In this document: positions 1 through 5,147 of the stretch, in pieces
Numbering within the stretch: position 1 is the stretch's first letter
Layout of the letters: the number at the start of each line of letters is the position of its first letter
Origin: Bacillota bacterium
GTDB lineage: Bacteria > Bacillota > Clostridia > Peptostreptococcales > Natronincolaceae
Length of the DNA stretch: 5,147 bases
Assembly (NCBI GenBank): GCA_023387935.1
Contig: JAEWHG010000101.1
Coordinates: 1-5,147 of the forward strand
Direction of reading: 5' to 3'
Notes under the pieces: generated by a model
What the model saw: the letters and a program-made list of their open reading frames with translations, nothing else
Told to the model about the DNA's origin: nothing
The model's database searches: none
Made by a program: the position numbers and the translations under genes

Positions 1-1842
1 AGGTTTTAAATTCGCTACTACTATCACAGTTTTTCCTACGAGCTCCTCTGGCTTGTAGTGAGCTGCAATACCTGATACTACCTGTCTTTTTTCGTTACCT
101 ACTTGAAGCTGAAGAACCAATAGCTTATCCGCTTTAGGATGTTTTTCTGCCTCTAACACCTTTGCAGTTCTAAGCTCTACCTTGTCAAAGTCGTCTATCG
201 TTATTTGCTCCTTATGTTCTATAATAACCTCTTTTTCTTTAACTTCACTTCTTTCTTCTGCATAAGCAGCACTAATATCTTCTAGCTCTTTTATTTCCTT
301 ATCTACTTCTAGTCTTGGAAATAAAGGATCTCCCTTTCTTACATTTGTGCCAGTTTGAATTAAATTAAATTTAAGTGTGTCCTCCCAGCTAGTTCCTTGA
401 CCTTCATCTATTCCTAACTGAGTCCAAATTTTAACCGTTGTTGATTCCATAAATGGTTTTATTAATACGGAAATGATTCTTATGGAATCTGCTAAATTAT
501 ATAAAACTGTGTTTAATCTTTCCTTATTAGCATCATCCTTTGCTAGTACCCAAGGTGCTGTTTCATCTATATATTTATTTGTTCTACGAACTACCTTCCA
601 TATTTCTTCTAATGCATCATGGAACTGTAATTTATTGATTGCTGCTTCTACCTTACTAGAAGCACTAATTGTAATAGCTTTTAAATCTTCGTCAAAGTCT
701 CCGCCTTCTTTAGCTTCTGGAATAATTCCGCCGTTATATTTTTCTATCATGGATACGGTTCTACTTACAAGGTTTCCAAGATCGTTTGCAAGGTCAGCAT
801 TTAAACGAGTAACAAAGTTTTTATTAGTGTAATTGCCATCTTGTCCGAAGGTAAATTCTCTTAAAAGGAAGTATTTAAGAGCATCTAATCCGTAACGTTC
901 TATTAATGTCTCTGGATATACTATATTTCCTTTTGATTTTGACATTTTATCTCCGTCAGCCAATATCCAGCCGTGTCCATACACCATTTTAGGTAGAGGA
1001 ATATCTAAAGCCATTAAAATTGCTGGCCAAATGATTGTATGGAATCTAATTATTTCTTTCCCTACTAAATGAACATCTGCAGGCCAATATTTATTAAAGG
1101 CTTCTTCATTGTCTGATCCATAGCCAAGGGCTGTAATATAATTACACACTGCATCAAACCATACGTATATGATATGCTTTGGATCGAATGGTACTTTAAT
1201 ACCCCAATCGAAGGTAGTACGAGATACGCAAAGATCTTCTAGCCCTGGCTTTAAGAAGTTATTTACCATTTCATTTTTTCTAGATTCTGGGTAACAAATT
1301 TCTGGATGATCTTCGAAGTACTTAAGTAATCGATCTTGATATTTTGAAAGTTTAAAGAAATATGCTTCTTCTTTCGCTAAGTGCGCTGGACGGTTACAGT
1401 CCGGACATACATGTCCGTCTTTTAACTGAGTTTCTGTCCAAAAGGATTCGCAAGGTGTACAATACCAACCTTCGTATTCACTTTTGTAAATATCTCCTTT
1501 ATCGTATAGTTTTTGAAATATTTTTTGTACTCTTTCTTCATGTTCTTCATCCGTTGTACGGATAAAGATATCGTAGGAAATATCCATTGTCTTCCACAGT
1601 TCTTTTATTTCACCTACTATTTTATCTAAGTATTCCTTTGGTGAAACCCCTGCTTTTTCTGCAGCTTCTTGAATTTTCTCTCCATGCTCATCTGTACCTG
1701 TTAGAAATTGTACATCGTAGCCTGTAAATCTTTTGAATCTGGCTAGTACATCTGCTGCTACAGTTGTGTAGGTATGCCCTATATGGAGTTTTCCGCTTGG
1801 GTAATATATTGGGGTCGTTAAATAAAATTTTCCTTTGCTCAT
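1..1842 (-). CDS. metG: Methionyl-tRNA synthetase, C-terminus cut by window edge
   Basis: Cytoplasmic class I aminoacyl-tRNA synthetase that charges tRNA-Met with methionine using ATP. The translation opens MSKGKFYLTTPIYYPSGKLH. The class I signature HIGH is at residues 20-23 and KMSKS at 299-303. A four-cysteine zinc knuckle (C128, C131, C146, C149) sits in the connective insertion. The anticodon-binding helical domain follows; the motif ending APWVLAK includes W431, matching the tryptophan known to read the CAU anticodon. From about residue 548 a Trbp111/EMAP-II-like OB-fold tRNA-binding domain begins (DKVELRTAKVLEAEKHPKAD). It is still open at base 1 (VVANLKP), so 614 residues are visible and roughly 35 are missing compared with the usual length of about 650. 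The start is fixed by GGAGG at 1850-1854, 7 nt upstream of ATG. A T-box leader with a Met specifier precedes it. No frameshift or lost catalytic residue was seen. Confidence 0.98.
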   Translation of the reverse strand, partial: MSKGKFYLTTPIYYPSGKLHIGHTYTTVAADVLARFKRFTGYDVQFLTGTDEHGEKIQEAAEKAGVSPKEYLDKIVGEIKELWKTMDISYDIFIRTTDEEHEERVQKIFQKLYDKGDIYKSEYEGWYCTPCESFWTETQLKDGHVCPDCNRPAHLAKEEAYFFKLSKYQDRLLKYFEDHPEICYPESRKNEMVNNFLKPGLEDLCVSRTTFDWGIKVPFDPKHIIYVWFDAVCNYITALGYGSDNEEAFNKYWPADVHLVGKEIIRFHTIIWPAILMALDIPLPKMVYGHGWILADGDKMSKSKGNIVYPETLIERYGLDALKYFLLREFTFGQDGNYTNKNFVTRLNADLANDLGNLVSRTVSMIEKYNGGIIPEAKEGGDFDEDLKAITISASSKVEAAINKLQFHDALEEIWKVVRRTNKYIDETAPWVLAKDDANKERLNTVLYNLADSIRIISVLIKPFMESTTVKIWTQLGIDEGQGTSWEDTLKFNLIQTGTNVRKGDPLFPRLEVDKEIKELEDISAAYAEERSEVKEKEVIIEHKEQITIDDFDKVELRTAKVLEAEKHPKADKLLVLQLQVGNEKRQVVSGIAAHYKPEELVGKTVIVVANLKP

Positions 1843-1865
1843 TTTTATTCCTCCAGTTTTTTTAT

Positions 1866-1904
1866 AAAATAAATCCCCGCCCCTAAAAATATAGGGACGA
1901 GGAT
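1866..1904 (-). terminator. T-box-controlled intrinsic terminator upstream of metG
   Basis: On the minus strand, ATCCTCGTCCCTA (1904-1892) pairs over all 13 positions with TAGGGGCGGGGAT (1885-1873), with two G-U pairs and a 6-nt loop. A broken U-rich tail (TTATTTT) follows. The upstream arm also contains the CTCGT and CCCT segments that pair with the T-box sequence, so terminator and antiterminator are mutually exclusive, as expected of this riboswitch class. It lies about 25 nt before the metG ribosome-binding site. Confidence 0.93.
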
Positions 1905-2132
1905 ATATACTCGCGCTACCACCCTAGTTTATTATTATCTTACGACAATAAACTCAGTAGGTGACTATGTGTCACCTTGCAAGATTAACGGTTGCAACTC
2001 CGTCATAGTCTAAAATTATATCTATCTTCTCGACTATGAAGCTCCGGGGCCATCTTCAACTATTTCATTAGTACCGGCTTTCACCTTACCCGGCTCTCTA
2101 TTACTAATTCTGCAGTCTACTCTTCCCATCAT
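1873..2132 (-). promoter_or_regulatory. T-box leader (tRNA-Met-sensing riboswitch) of metG
   Basis: T-box leaders sense the ratio of uncharged to charged tRNA by pairing with its anticodon and its free CCA end. The T-box sequence AGGGTGGTAGCGCGAG is at 1925-1910 (minus). Its AGGG and GCGAG segments can pair with CCCT (1896-1893) and CTCGT (1901-1897), leaving a 7-nt UGGUAGC bulge for the tRNA acceptor end. Stem I shows AGAGAG (2099-2094), the GNUG-type motif GGTGAAAGCC (2085-2076) and a specifier region GAAGATGGCCCCGG. The codon ATG at 2053-2051 is a methionine specifier and agrees with the downstream gene. Other elements are a Stem II-like helix CATAGTC/GACTATG (2038-2032 with 2010-2004), a Stem III-like GACGG...CCGTTA element (2004-1987), a GGTGAC/GTCACC hairpin (1976-1960) and an AGTTTATT/AATAAACT helix (1954-1926) abutting the T-box. 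Uncharged tRNA-Met should favour readthrough into metG. The 5' boundary is approximate. Confidence 0.95.
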
Positions 2133-2152
2133 TGCTTTTTTTATAACGAATA

Positions 2153-2194
2153 GGGAAGTTCTCCTATAATGTTTTCAATAGAAAAGAACTTTCC
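2153..2194 (-). repeat. Leader hairpin 1 (loop shared with hairpin 2)
   Basis: In the metG-sense RNA, GGAAAGTTCT (2194-2185) pairs with AGAACTTCCC (2162-2153): 10 bp including one G-U pair. The loop, CTATTGAAAACATTATAGG, can form a further 4-bp CTAT/ATAG inner stem. There is no U-run after it, so it is not a terminator on this strand. It sits between the promoter-proximal hairpin and T-box Stem I. Its loop strongly resembles that of hairpin 2 although the stems differ. Function unknown. Confidence 0.6.
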
Positions 2195-2207
2195 GTAAAT
2201 GAGTTTC

Positions 2208-2248
2208 AAAAAAAGCTTCCTAATAATGTTTTGATAGAAGCTTTTTTT
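2208..2248 (-). terminator. Leader hairpin 2, terminator-like, just after metG promoter
   Basis: A perfect 12-bp inverted repeat, aaaaaaagcttc (2208-2219) and gaagcttttttt (2237-2248), encloses 17 nt. On either strand it gives a stem with a GCTTC/GAAGC core ending in seven U residues, so it looks like a weak bidirectional intrinsic terminator. In the metG direction it would begin only about 9 nt after the predicted transcription start. It could act as an early attenuator, as a 5'-stabilising hairpin, or as a block on antisense transcription into the T-box from the plus strand. Only the inverted repeat is certain. Confidence 0.5.
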
Positions 2249-2263
2249 ATAGTATTATACAAT

Positions 2264-2293
2264 AATATATTAAATTATACCCTTAATGTCAAC
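2264..2293 (-). promoter_or_regulatory. Probable housekeeping promoter of metG
   Basis: Minus-strand TTGACA (2293-2288) is a perfect -35 box. An 18-nt spacer leads to TATATT (2269-2264) as the -10 box, putting the predicted start near 2257. The resulting leader would be about 415 nt, longer than a usual T-box leader because it includes the two extra hairpins. The spacer is AT-rich and holds other TATAAT-like words, so the exact -10 is uncertain. Confidence 0.65.
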
Positions 2294-2336
2294 TAAGTTA
2301 ACTTTATATTTTATATTTTTTCTGACTTAAAGACTA

Positions 2337-2366
2337 TTGACAGAATTAGTCGTATATTGGGATAAT
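2337..2366 (+). promoter_or_regulatory. Probable housekeeping promoter of the 2427 gene
   Basis: TTGACA (2337-2342) is a perfect -35 box, followed by an 18-nt spacer and GATAAT (2361-2366), five of six matches to the -10 consensus. A perfect TATAAT at 2372-2377 is a second -10 candidate but lacks a good -35 box at the right distance. The predicted start, near 2373, leaves a leader of about 54 nt. The promoter diverges from the metG promoter; the two -35 boxes are 43 bp apart. Confidence 0.65.
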
Positions 2367-2426
2367 GATATTATAATGGTGAATTTTTAATCTTTTGTAA
2401 AACTCTACGATAAGGGTGAATATACT

Positions 2427-3869
2427 ATGAGTTCCTCGTATTTAAATAAATATACAATTGTTCAAATATTTAAATCAAATGATTTCCAAAAAGTTTATAT
2501 TGCTACGGATAATAGCAATGCTCAAGCCGTAGTCATTAATAATATTTTCACTTCAAATAACACTTCTCTTTGGGACCTTGTAGAAGAAAAATATCAGCAT
2601 ATTTTTAACCATCTTCTACACTTCGAACGCAGGGAAAATGAAATAATTCTTGTTACAAAGGTGGAAGAGGGTCTATCCTTAAGCGCATACTTGAATGCCT
2701 TTTCTCTTAGCTTTGCTGAAAGGGTTCGTCTAATTCGTCAATATTTAGACGGTATCAGTAAATACGACCTTCTTCCTAATGATGTGAAGTCCGTTTTAGT
2801 CGATGAATCACAAATAATTTTAAATAATGGTGTAATCTCCTTTGATGAGTTAATCATTTTTAACGAGAGCTCCTTTGGAACAAATAGCTTTGACCCAATT
2901 ATGAATAATATTATATCTGTGTTAAAAAAATTGACAAAGCTAGAAAATATTAATTACGATGAATTACCATTATTCATTAAAACTATGGGGTTTTTAGATG
3001 AGCTCCAAAGGAATAAAGGCCTTTATTATGATATAAATCAAGTATTAAATAGTTTTAATCATCTTGATATTGCCGACTTGTCCATCATAAAGGAAGATGA
3101 AAATTTAATAAGCACCAAACAAAATATATTAAATGTTCAAAAAGATGTAGACTATTCCGATGCCACTAATCTTGTAGGAAGAAAAGTTGGCTCACTGAAT
3201 GAAGATATGATCAAAATGGCTGACGGAAATAAAAAACGCAATCTTACTGTAGCTATTAGTGCTGCTGGAGCAGTTACTGTAGCCCTAGCAGGAATACTCA
3301 TTTTTAAATCCGTACTCCCCCTAGGTGATGATATTTCCCTAAATGCAAATACTTCACCTAACGAAACCGTTTTTTCACAGAATTTAGATTTGAACAGTAC
3401 AAATGAAAATAGTTCTAATAAGAATAGTACGGATGAAAAAAGCGATGATTCTTCTGATCCTATTGCTAGTGAAGTACGCAGCCCAAATAAAAATATAACT
3501 TATGTAAGTGAATATGTATTCCACGATTATGGAACAACTAAATACGGCGATTTTTCCTTTATGATTTCTGGGGACAATGGTCCCTCTCACAAATTATCAA
3601 TCAACCAAGGACCTATTAATGAAGGCGCTCAATTTTTAATGTGGTTAAAGTCCGATTCCAATGATCCCTTTAAAATAAAAGTGATTGGTTATTCTGGGGA
3701 TAAGACATCTTTTAAGAAAGAGATTTCTTATAAGCCTTTATTTGTAAATGGATGGGAGCTAGTACAGCTTTCTTTTGATTCTAATATTAGCGACAATATT
3801 GATGTTGTTTTTGATGACGTAACTGGAACTGTATGGATTGATAAAATTTCTATTGATCTATTTAAATAA
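2427..3869 (+). CDS. Single-pass membrane pseudokinase with carbohydrate-binding-like outer domain
   Basis: 480 residues; no named gene is recognised. Residues about 5-210 follow the pattern of a Ser/Thr protein kinase. YTIVQIFKSNDFQKVYIATD resembles strands beta1-beta2, IILVTKVEEGLSLSAYL the hinge, and SFAERVRLIRQYLDGISKYD helix E. The catalytic residues are missing: there are no glycines in the P-loop, the beta3 lysine position reads AVVIN, the HRD/DLKPxN region reads YDLLPND (112-119 area) and DFG reads FDEL (139-142). It is therefore probably a pseudokinase. A basic KKR (269-271) precedes one membrane helix at about 272-294, which predicts a cytoplasmic N-terminus. An Asn/Ser/Asp-rich linker (about 300-352) with two 10-residue repeats follows. 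The outer beta-rich domain (about 353-480) ends NGWELVQLSF...GTVWIDKISI, typical of jelly-roll carbohydrate-binding modules. There is no cysteine. AAGGGTG at 2412-2418 supports the start. The kinase assignment is inference from pattern; ligand and partners are unknown. Confidence 0.9.
   Translation: MSSSYLNKYTIVQIFKSNDFQKVYIATDNSNAQAVVINNIFTSNNTSLWDLVEEKYQHIFNHLLHFERRENEIILVTKVEEGLSLSAYLNAFSLSFAERVRLIRQYLDGISKYDLLPNDVKSVLVDESQIILNNGVISFDELIIFNESSFGTNSFDPIMNNIISVLKKLTKLENINYDELPLFIKTMGFLDELQRNKGLYYDINQVLNSFNHLDIADLSIIKEDENLISTKQNILNVQKDVDYSDATNLVGRKVGSLNEDMIKMADGNKKRNLTVAISAAGAVTVALAGILIFKSVLPLGDDISLNANTSPNETVFSQNLDLNSTNENSSNKNSTDEKSDDSSDPIASEVRSPNKNITYVSEYVFHDYGTTKYGDFSFMISGDNGPSHKLSINQGPINEGAQFLMWLKSDSNDPFKIKVIGYSGDKTSFKKEISYKPLFVNGWELVQLSFDSNISDNIDVVFDDVTGTVWIDKISIDLFK
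3393..3452 (+). repeat. Degenerate 30-bp tandem repeat in the linker
   Basis: Two adjacent in-frame 30-bp units (3393-3422 and 3423-3452) begin AACAGTACAAATGAAAATAG and AATAGTACGGATGAAAAAAG. They encode NSTNENSSNK and NSTDEKSDDS (residues 323-342) in the extracellular linker of the membrane pseudokinase. The first 20 bp of each are well conserved and the remainder has drifted. This suggests an old duplication that lengthened a flexible, hydrophilic spacer. Confidence 0.6.
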
Positions 3870-3909
3870 TACGTCGTCTGATACTATCTCATTAATAAAA
3901 AAGTTTATT

Positions 3910-4443
3910 TTATTTAAAAAAATATGTACAAATTACAAGGGCTGCTATCATGGATGCAAGATGAGAAATGAGGGCAGCCCCTACTGTATGTCTAGCTTTT
4001 TTTATGCCCACAGACCCAAAGTATACACCCATAGTGTAAAAAATTGTCTCTGCAGATCCCATCATAGTAGAACCTAATCTTCCAATAAAACTATCTGGAC
4101 CGTAGGTGTTTAAAAGATCATTTAGAATTGCTAGGGCTCCACTCCCGGAAATTGGTCTCATTATAGCCAATGGTAATATTTCTGCTGGCACGCCTATAAA
4201 TACCATGATTGGCTCCGAAACTTCTATTAAATAGTCAATTGCACCTGACTTTCTCATAAGTCCTATGGCAATAAATATTGCTACTAAGAAGGGCATCAGT
4301 CCTATTGCAGTTTTAAAACCATCCTTCGCTCCCTCTACAAATGCTTCATACATACTTACCCTGTTAATCCAACCATGGAGCAGTATAGTGCTCATCATGA
4401 TAGGTATCGCGATTATTGACATATAGCTTAATATTTTTATCAT
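3910..4443 (-). CDS. spmB: Spore maturation protein B
   Basis: 177-residue multi-pass membrane protein, full length for the family. It carries the nucleoside-recognition (Gate-type) fold. Hydrophobic segments lie near residues 3-22, 45-63, 78-96, 125-145 and 153-174. Family-typical stretches are MRPISGSGALAIL (95-107) and STMMGSAETIFYTMGVYFGS (125-144). In Bacillus subtilis, spmA and spmB mutants make spores whose core is poorly dehydrated and whose heat resistance is reduced; the transported substrate is unsettled. The gene starts 3 nt after the spmA stop. Its ribosome-binding site GGAGGGA (4456-4450 region) lies within the last spmA codons, so the two are probably translationally coupled. 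It ends 40 bp from the convergent pseudokinase gene with no convincing terminator between them. The dacB gene that accompanies spmAB in B. subtilis is not downstream here. Confidence 0.95.
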   Translation of the reverse strand: MIKILSYMSIIAIPIMMSTILLHGWINRVSMYEAFVEGAKDGFKTAIGLMPFLVAIFIAIGLMRKSGAIDYLIEVSEPIMVFIGVPAEILPLAIMRPISGSGALAILNDLLNTYGPDSFIGRLGSTMMGSAETIFYTMGVYFGSVGIKKARHTVGAALISHLASMIAALVICTYFFK

Positions 4444-4446
4444 TCT

Positions 4447-5013
4447 TCATCCCTCCATCGTTTTACATGCAATAACCCCCACAACAGTTGATACAATTGT
4501 GGCTAAAATTGACGTTATAATAATTTCTGATGGGTTTATTGATCCCGCATCTGCCCTTAGCTTTAAAATAGTAAGGGGTATTAGCTGGATTGATGACATA
4601 TTGATTACAAGAAACATGGCCATTGCGTTCGTAACAGTTTTTTTGTCTGGATTTAGTTTTTGAAGTTCTTCCATAGCTTTAAGACCTAAGGCTGTGGCAG
4701 AGTTTCCAGCCCCAAACATATTCGCTACCATATTCATCATCATTGCTCCAATAGCAGGATGATTACTAGGTATATCTGGAAATAAAGATTTCGTTATTGG
4801 CGTCATTAATTTGGCTAAACTATTTATTAGGCCAGATTTCTTTGCGATGTTCATAAGCCCAAGCCAAAATGACATAATACCTGTAAGTCCTATGGCAAAT
4901 ACTATAGCATCTCCTGTGTCATGAATAATTACTTCGTTGATTATTTCAGGCTTACCTGTGATTATAGCTGTTATAATACCTATAAACACCATTACTACCC
5001 AAATAGTATTCAT
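4447..5013 (-). CDS. spmA: Spore maturation protein A
   Basis: 188-residue multi-pass membrane protein, close to the usual family length of about 195. Like SpmB it has a nucleoside-recognition (Gate-type) fold. Hydrophobic segments lie near residues 4-20, 35-56, 86-108, 128-149 and 162-183. The family signature NMVANMFGAGNSATALGLKA is at 94-113. It works with SpmB in spore core dehydration, probably in the mother-cell-derived membrane around the forespore. The start ATG follows AAAGGAGC at 5028-5021, 8 nt away, and the N-terminus MNTIWVVMVFIGI matches relatives. A sigma-E-like promoter lies just upstream, consistent with the known sigma-E control of the B. subtilis dacB-spmA-spmB operon. The ribosome-binding site forms one arm of a terminator-like hairpin. 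Confidence 0.96.
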   Translation of the reverse strand: MNTIWVVMVFIGIITAIITGKPEIINEVIIHDTGDAIVFAIGLTGIMSFWLGLMNIAKKSGLINSLAKLMTPITKSLFPDIPSNHPAIGAMMMNMVANMFGAGNSATALGLKAMEELQKLNPDKKTVTNAMAMFLVINMSSIQLIPLTILKLRADAGSINPSEIIITSILATIVSTVVGVIACKTMEG

Positions 5014-5070
5014 AAAAAAAGCTCCTTTTCTTTGATATATATTCTATTCATTATATGAAAGGAGGCTTTT
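5014..5070 (-). promoter_or_regulatory. Hairpin covering the spmA ribosome-binding site
   Basis: In the spmA-sense RNA, AAAAGCCTCCTTTC (5070-5057) pairs with GAAAAGGAGCTTTT (5030-5017): 13 bp with one bulged base on each side. Three more U residues follow, then the spmA ATG. The 3' arm contains the spmA Shine-Dalgarno AAAGGAGC. The hairpin therefore looks like an intrinsic terminator and also hides the ribosome-binding site. The 5' arm lies upstream of the start predicted from the sigma-E-like promoter (near 5042), so only longer transcripts could form it. The pairing is seen directly; the regulatory role is inferred. Confidence 0.5.
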
Positions 5071-5079
5071 CCCATATGT
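5050..5079 (-). promoter_or_regulatory. Sigma-E-like sporulation promoter of spmAB
   Basis: On the minus strand, ACATATG (5079-5073) stands 15 nt before CATATAAT (5057-5050). The sigma-E consensus in B. subtilis is about KMATATT, 14-15 nt, CATACAMT. Here the -10 box matches at 7 of 8 positions and the -35 box at 5 of 7. The predicted start, near 5042, leaves a leader of about 29 nt with the Shine-Dalgarno exposed. Sigma-E control fits the known regulation of spmAB. AT-rich DNA makes chance matches possible. Confidence 0.5.
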
Positions 5080-5147
5080 GGAATTTCCAAAGGTAATAAT
5101 ATACTGAGCTGCAACTTACTGAAAGCACTATAATAGAACTTTCTAAA

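Noticed and set aside
473..832. 119-codon plus-strand open frame
   Set aside because: It lies wholly inside metG on the opposite strand, and its translation is an antisense shadow of the conserved anticodon-binding region.
1362..1565. 67-codon plus-strand open frame
   Set aside because: Antisense to the zinc-knuckle region of metG; no ribosome-binding site or recognisable protein features.
3384..3590. 68-codon minus-strand open frame
   Set aside because: Antisense to the repeat-rich linker of the membrane pseudokinase; its Ile/Thr-rich repeats simply mirror that low-complexity coding sequence.
3870..3909. Possible bidirectional terminator between the convergent genes
   Set aside because: Only an AT-only AATAAA/TTTATT pairing with a 4-nt loop is present, too weak to call. 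The 40-bp gap holds no other structure, so the transcripts may overlap at their 3' ends.
3838..4077. 79-codon plus-strand open frame
   Set aside because: It overlaps the end of the pseudokinase gene and is antisense to the conserved C-terminus of spmB; no plausible start signal.
5058..5096. Plus-strand AAAGGAGG followed by ATG at 5076
   Set aside because: The frame has only six codons (MWNFQR) before a stop. The purine run is better explained as the complementary arm of the spmA leader hairpin.
5010..5147. 45-codon minus-strand frame open to the window edge, ending in an ATGA overlap with the spmA start
   Set aside because: It could be the tail of an upstream gene, but its residues resemble no known spmA neighbour such as a DacB/DacF C-terminus. 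The same bases hold the sigma-E-like promoter and hairpin. Upstream sequence would settle it.

Overview
The window is AT-rich, with strong TTGACA-type housekeeping promoters, a tRNA-sensing T-box leader and the sporulation genes spmA and spmB. Together these point to an endospore-forming Firmicute, most likely a low-GC clostridium. The genus cannot be told from the sequence alone.

Layout. Positions 1-1842 (minus strand) carry most of metG, methionyl-tRNA synthetase; its last few dozen codons lie beyond the left edge. Positions 1843-2293 are its long leader and promoter. From the gene outward these are: an intrinsic terminator, a T-box antiterminator, and a Stem I whose specifier codon reads AUG (Met). 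Beyond them lie two extra hairpins with near-identical loops but different stems, and a promoter at 2264-2293. A plus-strand promoter (2337-2366) diverges from it and drives a 480-codon gene (2427-3869). That gene encodes a single-pass membrane protein with a degenerate protein-kinase-like cytoplasmic half and a beta-rich, carbohydrate-binding-like outer half. Converging on it from the right, on the minus strand, are spmB (3910-4443) and spmA (4447-5013), separated by 3 nt. A sigma-E-like promoter lies at 5050-5079, just upstream of spmA. No gene is assigned in 5080-5147.

How it works together. metG should respond to uncharged tRNA-Met through transcription antitermination. spmA and spmB form a translationally close pair needed for spore core dehydration and are probably switched on in the mother cell. 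The membrane pseudokinase is an isolated single-gene unit with its own promoter. Nothing in the window ties it functionally to either neighbour.

Most worth a second look: the pseudokinase / outer-domain architecture; the pair of loop-matched hairpins between the metG promoter and the T-box; and a hairpin over the spmA ribosome-binding site that exists only in transcripts starting upstream of the sigma-E-like promoter.
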